Of a DNA stretch of 7,032 bases, positions 1 to 5,930 are shown piece after piece. The first letter of the stretch is position 1. Each line of letters starts with the position of its first letter. Location of the stretch: assembly GCA_030690855.1 (NCBI GenBank), contig JAUYFR010000206.1, forward strand, positions 1-7,032. The letters run 5' to 3'. The notes below the pieces were generated by a model. That model was not told the DNA's origin, did not search any database, and saw only the letters and a program-made list of their open reading frames with translations. This DNA comes from Gallionellaceae bacterium. GTDB taxonomy: Bacteria > Pseudomonadota > Gammaproteobacteria > Burkholderiales > Gallionellaceae. Position numbers and translations under genes: made by a program.

Positions 1-1
1 T

Positions 2-775
2 GGTGCTCAGCCGCCTGCTGTTAAGGGTCTGCGCTCACCGGAATTCGCCGAGACCGAAGAGGGCGTGGTCGAGTTTTCCGAATGGGACGATGTGGATAAC
101 GCCAACCTATGGCGCAGATTGCGCGAGTGGTTCATTGGCGAAAAAGGAATTGAGGTGGCCGATCAGGTTATCCCTGCTTATGAAGTGAAGAGTCTGGAGC
201 AAGGTGCTCAAGACGAATTGAGAGAGTCGCAAACCGCTGCCGTGGCTACACCTGCCTCGGCATTTTCTGAACAGCAAACACAAGGAGATGAAATGTCCGC
301 TGAAGAAAAGTTAGAAATGGCAAGACTAAAAGCTGAGAACGAAAAGTTCAAGGCCGATCAAATTGCTTTTGCCGAGGCCGATAAGAAACGCAAAACAGAT
401 GCGCTGCATGCTGGGCACCTCGCTTTTGCGGAAGGATTGGTCAAGGACGGCAAGCTGCTACCCGCGCATAAAGACTCGACCGTGGCTACGCTCGACTTTA
501 TGGCCGGGCAAGAGGATGTGGTCGAGTTTGGCGAGGGTGATGCAAAGAAGCCTCTGTTGGATGTCCACAAGGAATTCTTACTTGCTCAGCCAAAACAGGT
601 CGAATTCGCCGAAGTGTCGGGTGCCGCTGCCGATGCTGTCGGTGTCGTCAACTTCGCTGCGCCGTCCGGCTACGGCGTGGATAGCGACCGTTTGGCGCTG
701 CACAACAAGGCACTGGCATATCAGTCGGCTAACAAGACGACTTATGAGGCCGCACTGGCTGCCGTAAGCGCATAA
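2..775 (+). CDS. Phage prohead protease/scaffold protein (Mu gpI-like), C-terminal part, 5' truncated
   Basis: The frame is already open at base 2 and no start is visible, so these 257 residues are the C-terminal part of a longer protein. I read it as the Mu gpI-type prohead protease with a C-terminal scaffold. The catalytic domain would lie upstream, so no catalytic residue can be checked here. Visible parts: a linker with a Trp-rich segment (LWRRLREWF, around residues 36-44), an Ala/Ser/Gln-rich hinge (about 75-97), a charged, probably coiled-coil helix rich in Glu/Lys/Ala (about 98-131), and an Ala-rich C-terminus. The assignment rests on position before decoration and capsid genes, on overall architecture, and on resemblance to proteins annotated as phage peptidase in betaproteobacterial prophages. 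A short motif, [E/A]-F-[A/S/G]-E, recurs seven times. An internal in-frame start at 293 has its own ribosome binding site. TAA at 773-775. Confidence 0.75.
   Translation, partial: GAQPPAVKGLRSPEFAETEEGVVEFSEWDDVDNANLWRRLREWFIGEKGIEVADQVIPAYEVKSLEQGAQDELRESQTAAVATPASAFSEQQTQGDEMSAEEKLEMARLKAENEKFKADQIAFAEADKKRKTDALHAGHLAFAEGLVKDGKLLPAHKDSTVATLDFMAGQEDVVEFGEGDAKKPLLDVHKEFLLAQPKQVEFAEVSGAAADAVGVVNFAAPSGYGVDSDRLALHNKALAYQSANKTTYEAALAAVSA
282..287 (+). promoter_or_regulatory. Internal ribosome binding site for the nested scaffold
   Basis: AAGGAG, 5 nt before the in-frame ATG at 293. A near-perfect Shine-Dalgarno inside an open coding frame is what decides the call of a nested scaffold product. 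Confidence 0.65.
293..775 (+). CDS. Nested in-frame scaffold protein (Mu gpZ-like), internal start of the protease gene
   Basis: An ATG at 293-295 lies in the same frame as the protease gene, 5 nt behind a strong Shine-Dalgarno AAGGAG (282-287). It would give a 160-residue protein starting MSAEEKLEMARLKAENEKFK, which is the charged helical part only. In phage Mu the scaffold Z is made from an internal start inside protease gene I, and lambda C/Nu3 works alike. The nested product would be an internal scaffold for capsid assembly, later digested by the full-length protease. Seen directly: the in-frame ATG, the ribosome binding site, and the change from linker to coiled-coil-like sequence exactly at that point. 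Inferred: that it is used, and its role. A second ATG at 288 is out of frame, touches the Shine-Dalgarno and stops after eight codons. Confidence 0.65.
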   Translation: MSAEEKLEMARLKAENEKFKADQIAFAEADKKRKTDALHAGHLAFAEGLVKDGKLLPAHKDSTVATLDFMAGQEDVVEFGEGDAKKPLLDVHKEFLLAQPKQVEFAEVSGAAADAVGVVNFAAPSGYGVDSDRLALHNKALAYQSANKTTYEAALAAVSA

Positions 776-803
776 CCCCTATCCATCACAAAGGAGAATA
801 AAG

Positions 804-1145
804 ATGAAAAATGCAATCAGTTTGCTGGTGCTGACCATGACCGCCAGTGCCGCGATCAATGCTAACCGTTTCGTTACGCCCGCCGCTGCTTTGGCTGGTG
901 CAGGCGTTAACGCCCAAGGGGTATCCGACACAGATGCTGCGATTGGTGACAAGTTAGCTGTGCATGTGCTCGGTACCGCCATCGTTGAGGCCGGTGCCGC
1001 TATCGCTGCAGGTGCGTTAATCGAGACAGATGCGACGGGGCGCGCGATCACCAAGAACGCGGGCGTAACCGTTGCGCGTCTGGCACCCGGCGAAGTAGCG
1101 ACCGCAGCAGGTCAGTTTATTGAGGTCGTGCTGATCCCGAACTAA
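804..1145 (+). CDS. Capsid decoration (cement) protein, DUF2190-like
   Basis: A 113-residue protein, rich in Ala, Gly and Val and predicted to be mostly beta strand. The pattern of small residues with DTDAAIGDKLAVHVLGTAIVEAGAAI (about residues 42-67), then TDATGRAIT (about 75-83), and the ending AAGQFIEVVLIPN matches what I know of the DUF2190 family, small capsid-stabilising decoration proteins encoded beside the major capsid gene. The start is fixed by AAGGAG (791-796), 7 nt before the ATG. The N-terminus (MKNAISLLVLTMTASAAINA) looks mildly like a signal peptide, but it is a beta strand common to this family rather than an export signal. The gene lies 28 bp after the scaffold stop and 61 bp before the capsid gene, the usual place for a cement protein. 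Confidence 0.8.
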   Translation: MKNAISLLVLTMTASAAINANRFVTPAAALAGAGVNAQGVSDTDAAIGDKLAVHVLGTAIVEAGAAIAAGALIETDATGRAITKNAGVTVARLAPGEVATAAGQFIEVVLIPN

Positions 1146-1206
1146 TTCGGCCAATCTTTTTTGCTGCACAACTTTAAATCCACATCAATTTCATAGGAGC
1201 TACACA

Positions 1207-2265
1207 ATGAAAAGCAAATACTCTTTCTGGCAAGTTCTGGCGATTATCGTCGGCATCTTCGCCATCTCGTTCGGCGCACACGCCGGTTATCTCGATACCA
1301 GTGGCATGCTCGCCATCGGCGTGATCGGAAATATGACTAATGCACAAGCGCGTGTGATCGATCCGATCTTGACCACGGTCGCTCAGGGATACAAGAATGG
1401 GCAGATGGTCGCCGACTATCTGTTCCCGGTCGTTCCGGTTGATCAGCGCGGCGGTAAGATTCTCCAGTTCGGCAAGGAGGATTTCGAGCTATACAACACG
1501 GCACGTGCGCCTGGCACAAATACTAAGCGCGTGCAGTTTGGTCACCTCGGATTGCCCTATGCATTGGAGCAGCACGCACTGGAAGGTAAGGTGGCATTCG
1601 AACACTTGCAGGAAGCCAACCAAGTGCCGGGTATCAATCTCGGTCGCGGTGCGGTAACCAAGACGCAGAACATCATCTTGCTTTCCAACGAATACCAAGC
1701 GGCTTCCATCGCCCGTAATGTGGCAAATTATGCGGCAGCCAACAAAGCAACGCTGGCTGGCACCTCGCGCTGGGATGACTATGCTTCCGGCGTATCCGAT
1801 CCGGCTGCGGACGTCGATGCTGCCGTAGAGGCGATCCGTGCGCAGGTTGGCATGCGCCCTAACACCGTAGTGTTGTCGCCCAAGGCATACAAGGCGGCGA
1901 AGCGTCACCCAAAACTGATTGACCGTATCAAGTACACCAGTCGCGACAGCCTAACGCTGGAGCTACTGGCTGACCTGTTCGATGTCGAGCGTGTGGTGAG
2001 CGGCGATGCAATCTACAACGCGAACGGCACCATGACCGATGTGTGGGGCAAGGATGTGGTCGTAGCCTATACCGAGATCGCTACGGCGGACGATGGTGGC
2101 GCACCTAGCTACGGTTACACCTACCGCCTGCGCGGCAACCCGACGGTAGAAATGGCGTATCAGGATCGCAACGCCAAGAGCTGGATTTACCCTGTGACCG
2201 ATGAGCGCGCGCCGGTGATCGCGGCAGCTGCTGCCGGTTACCTGCTCCAGACCGTCGTCTCTTAA
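1207..2265 (+). CDS. Major capsid protein (HK97-fold family presumed) with unusual hydrophobic N-terminal leader
   Basis: 352 residues. From about residue 44 the sequence reads as a phage major coat protein (NAQARVIDPILTTVAQGYKN; FGKEDFELYNTARAPGT; SWIYPVTDERAPV near the C-terminus), of the type annotated as major capsid protein in many proteobacterial prophages. It does not look like the Mu gpT family. Location after scaffold and cement genes supports the call. The start at 1207 has AGGAG (1195-1199) 7 nt upstream. The odd part is residues 1-42: a basic start (MKSK), a hydrophobic run (about residues 6-22: SFWQVLAIIVGIFAISF) and AHA before Gly27, which reads like a signal peptide with a cleavage site. 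An in-frame ATG at 1333 (Met43) would remove it but has only a weak ribosome binding site. The leader could instead be a pro-segment removed by the head protease. Confidence 0.85.
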   Translation: MKSKYSFWQVLAIIVGIFAISFGAHAGYLDTSGMLAIGVIGNMTNAQARVIDPILTTVAQGYKNGQMVADYLFPVVPVDQRGGKILQFGKEDFELYNTARAPGTNTKRVQFGHLGLPYALEQHALEGKVAFEHLQEANQVPGINLGRGAVTKTQNIILLSNEYQAASIARNVANYAAANKATLAGTSRWDDYASGVSDPAADVDAAVEAIRAQVGMRPNTVVLSPKAYKAAKRHPKLIDRIKYTSRDSLTLELLADLFDVERVVSGDAIYNANGTMTDVWGKDVVVAYTEIATADDGGAPSYGYTYRLRGNPTVEMAYQDRNAKSWIYPVTDERAPVIAAAAAGYLLQTVVS

Positions 2266-2292
2266 TCCATAACCCAGAGCGCCGCACTCAAC

Positions 2293-2314
2293 CCCGCCCG
2301 AATTGTCGGGCGGG
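2293..2314 (+). terminator. GC-rich hairpin after the capsid gene (attenuator or weak terminator)
   Basis: Perfect 9-bp inverted repeat CCCGCCCGA / TCGGGCGGG with a 4-nt loop, followed by TCTTT. The U-tract is short and interrupted, so termination would be partial. The next gene's Shine-Dalgarno (AGGAG, 2320-2324) lies just 5 nt beyond. Plausible roles are 3'-end protection of the abundant capsid message or reduction of downstream expression. Confidence 0.6.
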
Positions 2315-2333
2315 TCTTTAGGAGAAATATGAC

Positions 2334-2681
2334 ATGGCAAAGAAAACCTATGCAGTACAAAGCCCGATCAAACATGACGGCAAAGATTACACGGTCGGCG
2401 ACAGCATTGATCTGGACGATAAGGAGGCGAAAGACCTGTTGGCCGTTAATGCTCTCAGTGATGCAGTAGGTCTGGCAAGCAACATACCGACCGTACCCAC
2501 CGACCCCGCCGAGCGCCTTGCGGCTATCGTTGCGGCCATCGGTAAGCTCAGCCCGGAAGATGCCAGTCTATGGCTGAAAGACAAGCGCCCCGATGCCGCC
2601 GCCATTTCGGTTATCACGGGCTGGCCTGTATCCGCTGCCGAGCGTAATGACGCTTGGGCATCCATGCAGGCCGCCGCTTAA
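2334..2681 (+). CDS. Mu gp35-like / FluMu-type small structural protein (DUF7210-like N-terminus)
   Basis: 115 residues in two parts. Residues 1-45 (AVQSPIKHDGKDYTVGDSID, then acidic residues and DLLAVNAL) match the small N-terminal domain seen in Mu-like prophage (FluMu) proteins, with the pattern hydrophobic-x-HDGK-x-Y-x-x-GD-x-I-x-L and a following helix with leucines. Residues 60-115 (LAAIVAAIGKLSPEDA, then GWPVSAAERNDAW) form a helical C-terminal module common in the same proteins, of the type AI-x-x-L-x-P-x(n)-P-x(n)-G-x-x-VSAAERD. Function is unknown; position between capsid and gp36 suggests a head or head-tail completion role. The start at 2334 is 9 nt after AGGAG (2320-2324). A nearer ATG at 2329 is in another frame that does not give this protein. 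Family match is from memory. Confidence 0.7.
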   Translation: MAKKTYAVQSPIKHDGKDYTVGDSIDLDDKEAKDLLAVNALSDAVGLASNIPTVPTDPAERLAAIVAAIGKLSPEDASLWLKDKRPDAAAISVITGWPVSAAERNDAWASMQAAA

Positions 2682-2695
2682 AGGCTGACCGTTAA

Positions 2696-3121
2696 ATGTC
2701 CTACGCCACCCTGCAAGACATGATCGACCAGTTTGATGAGCGCGAAGTGATTGCACTCGCAGACCGGGACGGTGACGGCGTGCCGGATGCTCCTGTGGTC
2801 GCCAAAGCTTTGCTACGTGCGAGTAATGATATCGACTCTTATATAGCGGCAAGATTTTCGTTGCCGTTGTCTGTAGTGCCCGACAAATTGACTGATCTGT
2901 GTTGCGACATTGCTCGGTACAAATTATGTGGGTCGGGCGTGACGGAAACAGAAGAGGTTCGTAATCGTTACAAAGATGCACTCAAGGCGCTAGAGCTAAT
3001 ACGCGACGGCAAGCTTGATATCGGTTTAACGGTCGCAGGTGCTGCTCCGGCAGCGCGTTCCTCGGTGCAGGTATCTGCATCGAGTCGCGTGCTGGATAGC
3101 GCGGCTTTGTCCGGGTACTGA
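2696..3121 (+). CDS. Mu gp36 (gpJ)-like protein, DUF1320
   Basis: 141 residues with the DUF1320 hallmark: N-terminal ATLQDMIDQFDEREVIALAD, a short variable Asp-rich segment (DRDGDGVPD), then ASNDIDSYIAARFSLPL (about residues 43-59) followed by VPDKLTDLCCDIARYKL. Proteins of this family sit after the capsid gene in Mu-like phages and are thought to act in head-tail joining (Mu gene J). The DRDGDGVPD stretch resembles an EF-hand-like calcium loop, but one short copy is not evidence of binding. The start lacks a good Shine-Dalgarno (AAGG at 2681-2684, 11 nt away), so translation may rely on coupling to the preceding stop 14 nt upstream. The C-terminus is low-complexity Ala/Ser-rich. Only 2 nt separate it from the next gene. 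Confidence 0.85.
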   Translation: MSYATLQDMIDQFDEREVIALADRDGDGVPDAPVVAKALLRASNDIDSYIAARFSLPLSVVPDKLTDLCCDIARYKLCGSGVTETEEVRNRYKDALKALELIRDGKLDIGLTVAGAAPAARSSVQVSASSRVLDSAALSGY

Positions 3122-3123
3122 GC

Positions 3124-3747
3124 ATGATTGCGCAAATTGAAAACGCCATCATCGCGCACATCAAGCTGGCCTCAACTGCGCCTGCGCTGGGTTACAAGCT
3201 GGCATCAATTGCGAGTTATGGCGGGGAGTTTGACGGTGATTTGGGTAAGGTAATCCGTCTCTTCCCGGCGGTATGGGTGACGTTTGCGGGGGCTTCCAAA
3301 CCTATTCCATACAGCACGGCAAAAGATAAATGGTTGGTGGCATGTACGTTTGCGGTGATGTGCGGAGCGCGCAACGTGCGCTCGGAAGCGGCAGCGCGGC
3401 AAGGTTCTGTCGGCACACCGGGGGCGTATCAGATTTTAGAGAACACGCAGACGATGTTGCTGATGCAGGATTTTGGCTTGGCGATCTCGCCACTAGAGCC
3501 GGGCAACATCAAGACGCTTTATAACTCGCAACTTAACAATGAAGCCATCGCGATTTTTGCGCAGGAATGGCATACGAAGTTTGTAGTGCAGGCTCCGATT
3601 GGGGCAGGTGGAATTTTTGCACCGATCAATGCCGCTGACCCGAATTGGCCGACTGTATTGCCGCCAGATTTTCTGCGTTTGCAGATGGATTACTACTTGA
3701 AGCCCGGTCATTTAACGCCGGATGCAAGCGATACCAAAACTTTATAA
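3124..3747 (+). CDS. Mu gp37 (gpK)-like protein, DUF1834
   Basis: 207 residues. MIAQIENAIIAHIKLA at the N-terminus, the FPAVWVTFAGA strand (about 47-57), KDKWLVACTFAVMCGARN (about 67-84), and the later LLMQDFGLAISPLEPGNIK segment are the DUF1834 pattern, known from Mu gp37 and related prophages. It probably works as a tail-completion or head-tail connector protein. The ATG is 2 nt after the gp36 stop and has no clear Shine-Dalgarno, so it is almost certainly translationally coupled to gp36. The C-terminal 50 residues (PINAADPNWPTVLPPDFLRL onward) are hydrophilic and may be the variable part. Neighbours gp36 and gp38 fix the identity. Confidence 0.85.
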   Translation: MIAQIENAIIAHIKLASTAPALGYKLASIASYGGEFDGDLGKVIRLFPAVWVTFAGASKPIPYSTAKDKWLVACTFAVMCGARNVRSEAAARQGSVGTPGAYQILENTQTMLLMQDFGLAISPLEPGNIKTLYNSQLNNEAIAIFAQEWHTKFVVQAPIGAGGIFAPINAADPNWPTVLPPDFLRLQMDYYLKPGHLTPDASDTKTL

Positions 3748-3762
3748 CCGCCCTCTCCTCAA

Positions 3763-3787
3763 TCCTCCCCCGCACGCGGGGCGAGGA
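3763..3787 (+). repeat. REP-like GC-rich hairpin in the gp37-gp38 spacer
   Basis: TCCTC-CCCCG, loop CACG, CGGGG-(C)-GAGGA: a 10-bp stem with one bulged C at 3782. No U-tract follows (GGCAAACGAG), so it is not a classical terminator. The surrounding C/T-rich sequence (CCCTCTCCTCAATCCTCCCC) resembles repetitive intergenic palindromes of proteobacterial genomes. It may protect mRNA or be an inserted repeat. Confidence 0.5.
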
Positions 3788-3824
3788 GGCAAACGAGAAA
3801 GGCATTTTTAATACTGGAGGCACC

Positions 3825-4055
3825 ATGCAAGTAAAAGCCGCAGCCGGACTCAAAGTTCCGATGGAAGATAAACCGCACGATTACATCACCGATGCAGAAT
3901 CGGTAGACGTGCCGGAGTCTGCCTATTACCAGCGCCGTATCAGTGATGGCGATCTGATAGAGCAACTAGCCAATCGACTAAGCTCACAAGCGGGCGAGTC
4001 GCTGGTTATGGTGATCGACGCCCCTGTTAAAACCAAAACGAAAGGAGCTGCATAA
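3825..4055 (+). CDS. Mu gp38-like protein, DUF2635
   Basis: 76 residues. MQVKAAAGLKVPMEDKP at the N-terminus, VDVPESAYYQRRISDGDLIE in the middle (RR at 37-38, DGD at 41-43) match the DUF2635 pattern, in which a short VKPAPG-like start is followed by a hydrophobic-x-RRL-x-DGD-[VL] motif. The family is encoded immediately before the tail sheath in Mu-like phages, as here, and its function is not well defined. The frame stays open upstream to 3645, but those codons overlap gp37 and the hairpin. The ATG at 3825 has GGAGG (3816-3820) 4 nt before it and begins the family sequence, so it is the real start. The stop overlaps the sheath start (TAATG). Confidence 0.85.
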   Translation: MQVKAAAGLKVPMEDKPHDYITDAESVDVPESAYYQRRISDGDLIEQLANRLSSQAGESLVMVIDAPVKTKTKGAA

Positions 4056-5476
4056 TGTCCAGTCCCAACATCGCGTTCAGCAATATCGGCGCATCGATCC
4101 GCAAGCCGGGTAAGTATTTCGAGTTCAACACTGCCACGGCAGTGCGTACGCTACCGGGCAATCTGCAAAAGACGTTAATCGTCGGCCAACGTTTGGCAGC
4201 AGGTACAGTGGCAGCTAATACGCCAGTGGATGTTTTCTCTGATGTGGATGCGGCAACCTTCTTTGGTCGCGGCTCGGTCGCGCACTTGATGGCTAAAGCC
4301 GCATTGCAGGCTAATAATTACCTCGCGCTGAGCATGATCGCACTGGATGATGCGGTGGCCTCTGTGCCCGCAGCATCCACGGTGACGCTCACGGGTAACG
4401 CGGCGGCAGCTGGTGTATTAACCGTGAACGTGGGCAATCAATCGGTGGTGGTGGGTGTGGCTGTAGGCGATACGCCTACAATCATCGCTGCCGCGCTAGC
4501 CGCACAGGTCGCGAAGCAACCCGACTTGCCGGTGACGGCTGCGGCGGCCTTGGGTGTGGTGACGCTGACCGCGAAGAATAAGGGCACGCTGGGCAACGGC
4601 ATCAAGGTGTCGGCCACGATTGCCGCTACTGGCGTTACTGTCGCAACAACAGCGATGGCAGCAGGTGCAACTGATCCGGTGATTGCGACGGCGCTGGCTA
4701 CGGTATTTGCGGCCGGACATAACATCATCATCCCGGCATGGAACGATCAAACTAACCTCACCGCTTTGCGCACGCATCTGGATAATGTTTCCGGTGCGTT
4801 GGAGCAACGCGGTGCAATTGGGGCTTATGGCCATGTCGGAACATTGGCTCAGAGCACGACACTGTCCGCGCTCATCAACAGTGGTCGCATCAATTGCTTC
4901 CTGCTGCCGAATGCTTATGAGCAAAGCTACGAAGTGGGTGCAGCTTACGGTGCGGTGATCGCCAGCGAAGAAGATCCCGCACGGCCGCTGAATACTTTGC
5001 CGCTCACCGGCATCTTGGCAAACCCGATGACCAACCGCTTGAGCCGTACCGAACAGGAAAACGCGCTGTACAACGGCGTGACGCCTTCCGAGATCGGCTC
5101 AGGAGAGAAGGTACAGATCGTGCGCGCCATTTCGACCTATACGCTCGACCCGCAAGGTGTGCCGGATATTTCGATGCTGGACATCACTACTATCCGCACG
5201 CTGGACTATGTGCGCAAGGCTTGCCGTGAGCGGATCGCGCTGCGCTTCCCGCGCGACAAGCTATCGGCACGTACACCGGACAAGGTGCGCTCCGAGCTGC
5301 TGGATGTGCTCTACAAGCTGGAGGAGCTGGAGATCGTCGAGAACGTGGATCTGTGGAAGGACGGATTGATCGTTGAACGCGATCTGCAAGACCCGAATCG
5401 CCTCGATGCAAAGATTCCTACGGACGTGGTGAACGGATTGCATATTTTCGCCGGGCGTATTGACCTCATCCTCTAA
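4055..5476 (+). CDS. Tail sheath protein (Mu gpL-like)
   Basis: 473 residues, close to the length of Mu gpL. This is the contractile outer tube of the tail. The N-terminal segment (IRKPGKYFEFNTATAV, with LIVGQR at 41-46), a variable inserted domain, and a conserved C-terminal half (NHIPAW-like strand, GAYGH, AYGAVIASEEDPARPLNTLPL, NALYNGVTP, TYTLDPQGVPDISMLDI, RTLDYVRKACRERIALRFPRDKL) match the phage sheath family. Residues about 107-205 are Ala/Val/Thr-rich repeating beta strands (STVTLTGNAAAAG, LPVTAAAALGVVTLTAKNKG) and look like the surface-exposed inserted domain of sheath proteins. AAAGGAG (4041-4047) lies 7 nt before the ATG and the gene overlaps the gp38 stop by one base, so the two are coupled. 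The next gene is the tube, the usual partner. Confidence 0.95.
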   Translation: MSSPNIAFSNIGASIRKPGKYFEFNTATAVRTLPGNLQKTLIVGQRLAAGTVAANTPVDVFSDVDAATFFGRGSVAHLMAKAALQANNYLALSMIALDDAVASVPAASTVTLTGNAAAAGVLTVNVGNQSVVVGVAVGDTPTIIAAALAAQVAKQPDLPVTAAAALGVVTLTAKNKGTLGNGIKVSATIAATGVTVATTAMAAGATDPVIATALATVFAAGHNIIIPAWNDQTNLTALRTHLDNVSGALEQRGAIGAYGHVGTLAQSTTLSALINSGRINCFLLPNAYEQSYEVGAAYGAVIASEEDPARPLNTLPLTGILANPMTNRLSRTEQENALYNGVTPSEIGSGEKVQIVRAISTYTLDPQGVPDISMLDITTIRTLDYVRKACRERIALRFPRDKLSARTPDKVRSELLDVLYKLEELEIVENVDLWKDGLIVERDLQDPNRLDAKIPTDVVNGLHIFAGRIDLIL

Positions 5477-5484
5477 ACGGATTT

Positions 5485-5544
5485 TGTAGGTCGGGATTGA
5501 TCCCGACTCTCTGTTAACCATGTCGGGTTAAAACCCGACCTACA
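5485..5544. repeat. REP-doublet / MITE-like inverted repeat between sheath and tube genes
   Basis: The 60-nt element starts TGTAGGTCGGG (5485-5495) and ends CCCGACCTACA (5534-5544), exact 11-bp terminal inverted repeats. Inside are two hairpins of the same type, GTCGGG-N6-CCCGAC: 5490-5507 (loop region ATTGAT) and 5522-5539 (loop region TTAAAA). This geometry is that of a repetitive extragenic palindrome pair. Its right end abuts the Shine-Dalgarno (AGGAG, 5544-5548) of the tube gene. Any role in mRNA stability or sheath/tube balance is inference. Confidence 0.8.
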
Positions 5545-5555
5545 GGAGAAATAAC

Positions 5556-5930
5556 ATGGCACTGAACGAAGTATTAGGCATTATCGTAATGACGGTGGAT
5601 GGCAAGGACGTTGAAATCGAATCGCTGGATGTGACCAAGAAGACCGGGCGCAAACTGGTGAAGACGATGAACAAATCACTTCGCGCCAAGAACTTTGTCA
5701 AAGGCATTCAGGAGATCGACCTAAAAATCACAGCGGTGATTCCCGCCACTGGCGACATTGACTGGGGCGCACTTGAGGGCGTGAAGATCACGGTCAAGCC
5801 CGTGACTGCCGGAGCAAAAACGACGACTTATCAGGACTGTTTCACTATCGAAGTGGGGCGCAAATACACTGTAGAGGGCGAAGCCAAGCAGGACTTAACT
5901 ATGGGTTCGTTGCGCGAGGTATCTGAATGA
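5556..5930 (+). CDS. Tail tube protein (Mu gpM-like)
   Basis: 124 residues, the expected size of Mu gpM, which forms the inner tube through which DNA passes. The sequence is rich in beta strands: GIIVMTVDGKDVEIESLDVT, KAKN-like basic segment (KSLRAKNFVKGIQEIDLKIT) and DIDWGALEGVKITVKPVTAGAKTTTYQDCFTIEVG, ending in MGSLREVSE. This fits the tail tube family in which a strand-rich protein follows the sheath gene. AGGAG (5544-5548) is 7 nt upstream of the ATG and is directly joined to the inverted repeat. The stop overlaps the next start as ATGA (5927-5930), so the tube and chaperone are translationally coupled. Confidence 0.9.
   Translation: MALNEVLGIIVMTVDGKDVEIESLDVTKKTGRKLVKTMNKSLRAKNFVKGIQEIDLKITAVIPATGDIDWGALEGVKITVKPVTAGAKTTTYQDCFTIEVGRKYTVEGEAKQDLTMGSLREVSE

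Noticed and set aside
363..767. 134-codon plus-strand ORF in another frame of the protease/scaffold gene
   Set aside because: Rich in Arg, Trp and Ser, as expected of out-of-frame reading; no ribosome binding site.
1146..1206. Possible promoter or terminator in the spacer before the capsid gene
   Set aside because: The spacer is AT-rich with a T-run (1157-1162) but has no stem before it and no convincing promoter boxes.
1489..1908. 139-codon minus-strand ORF inside the capsid gene
   Set aside because: Antisense shadow of a well-supported capsid gene; no ribosome binding site or recognisable protein features.
2329..2331. Alternative ATG for the gp35-like gene
   Set aside because: It is in a different frame and only 4 nt from the Shine-Dalgarno; the 2334 start gives the family sequence.
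2568..2981. 137-codon minus-strand ORF across gp35-like and gp36 genes
   Set aside because: Spans two coding regions and their junction in antisense; composition is not protein-like.
3645..3824. Upstream extension of the gp38 frame by 60 residues
   Set aside because: It overlaps the end of gp37 in another frame and runs through a hairpin; the ribosome binding site and family similarity both begin at 3825.
4496..4924. 142-codon minus-strand ORF inside the sheath gene
   Set aside because: Antisense shadow; Cys- and Arg-rich, with no start signal.
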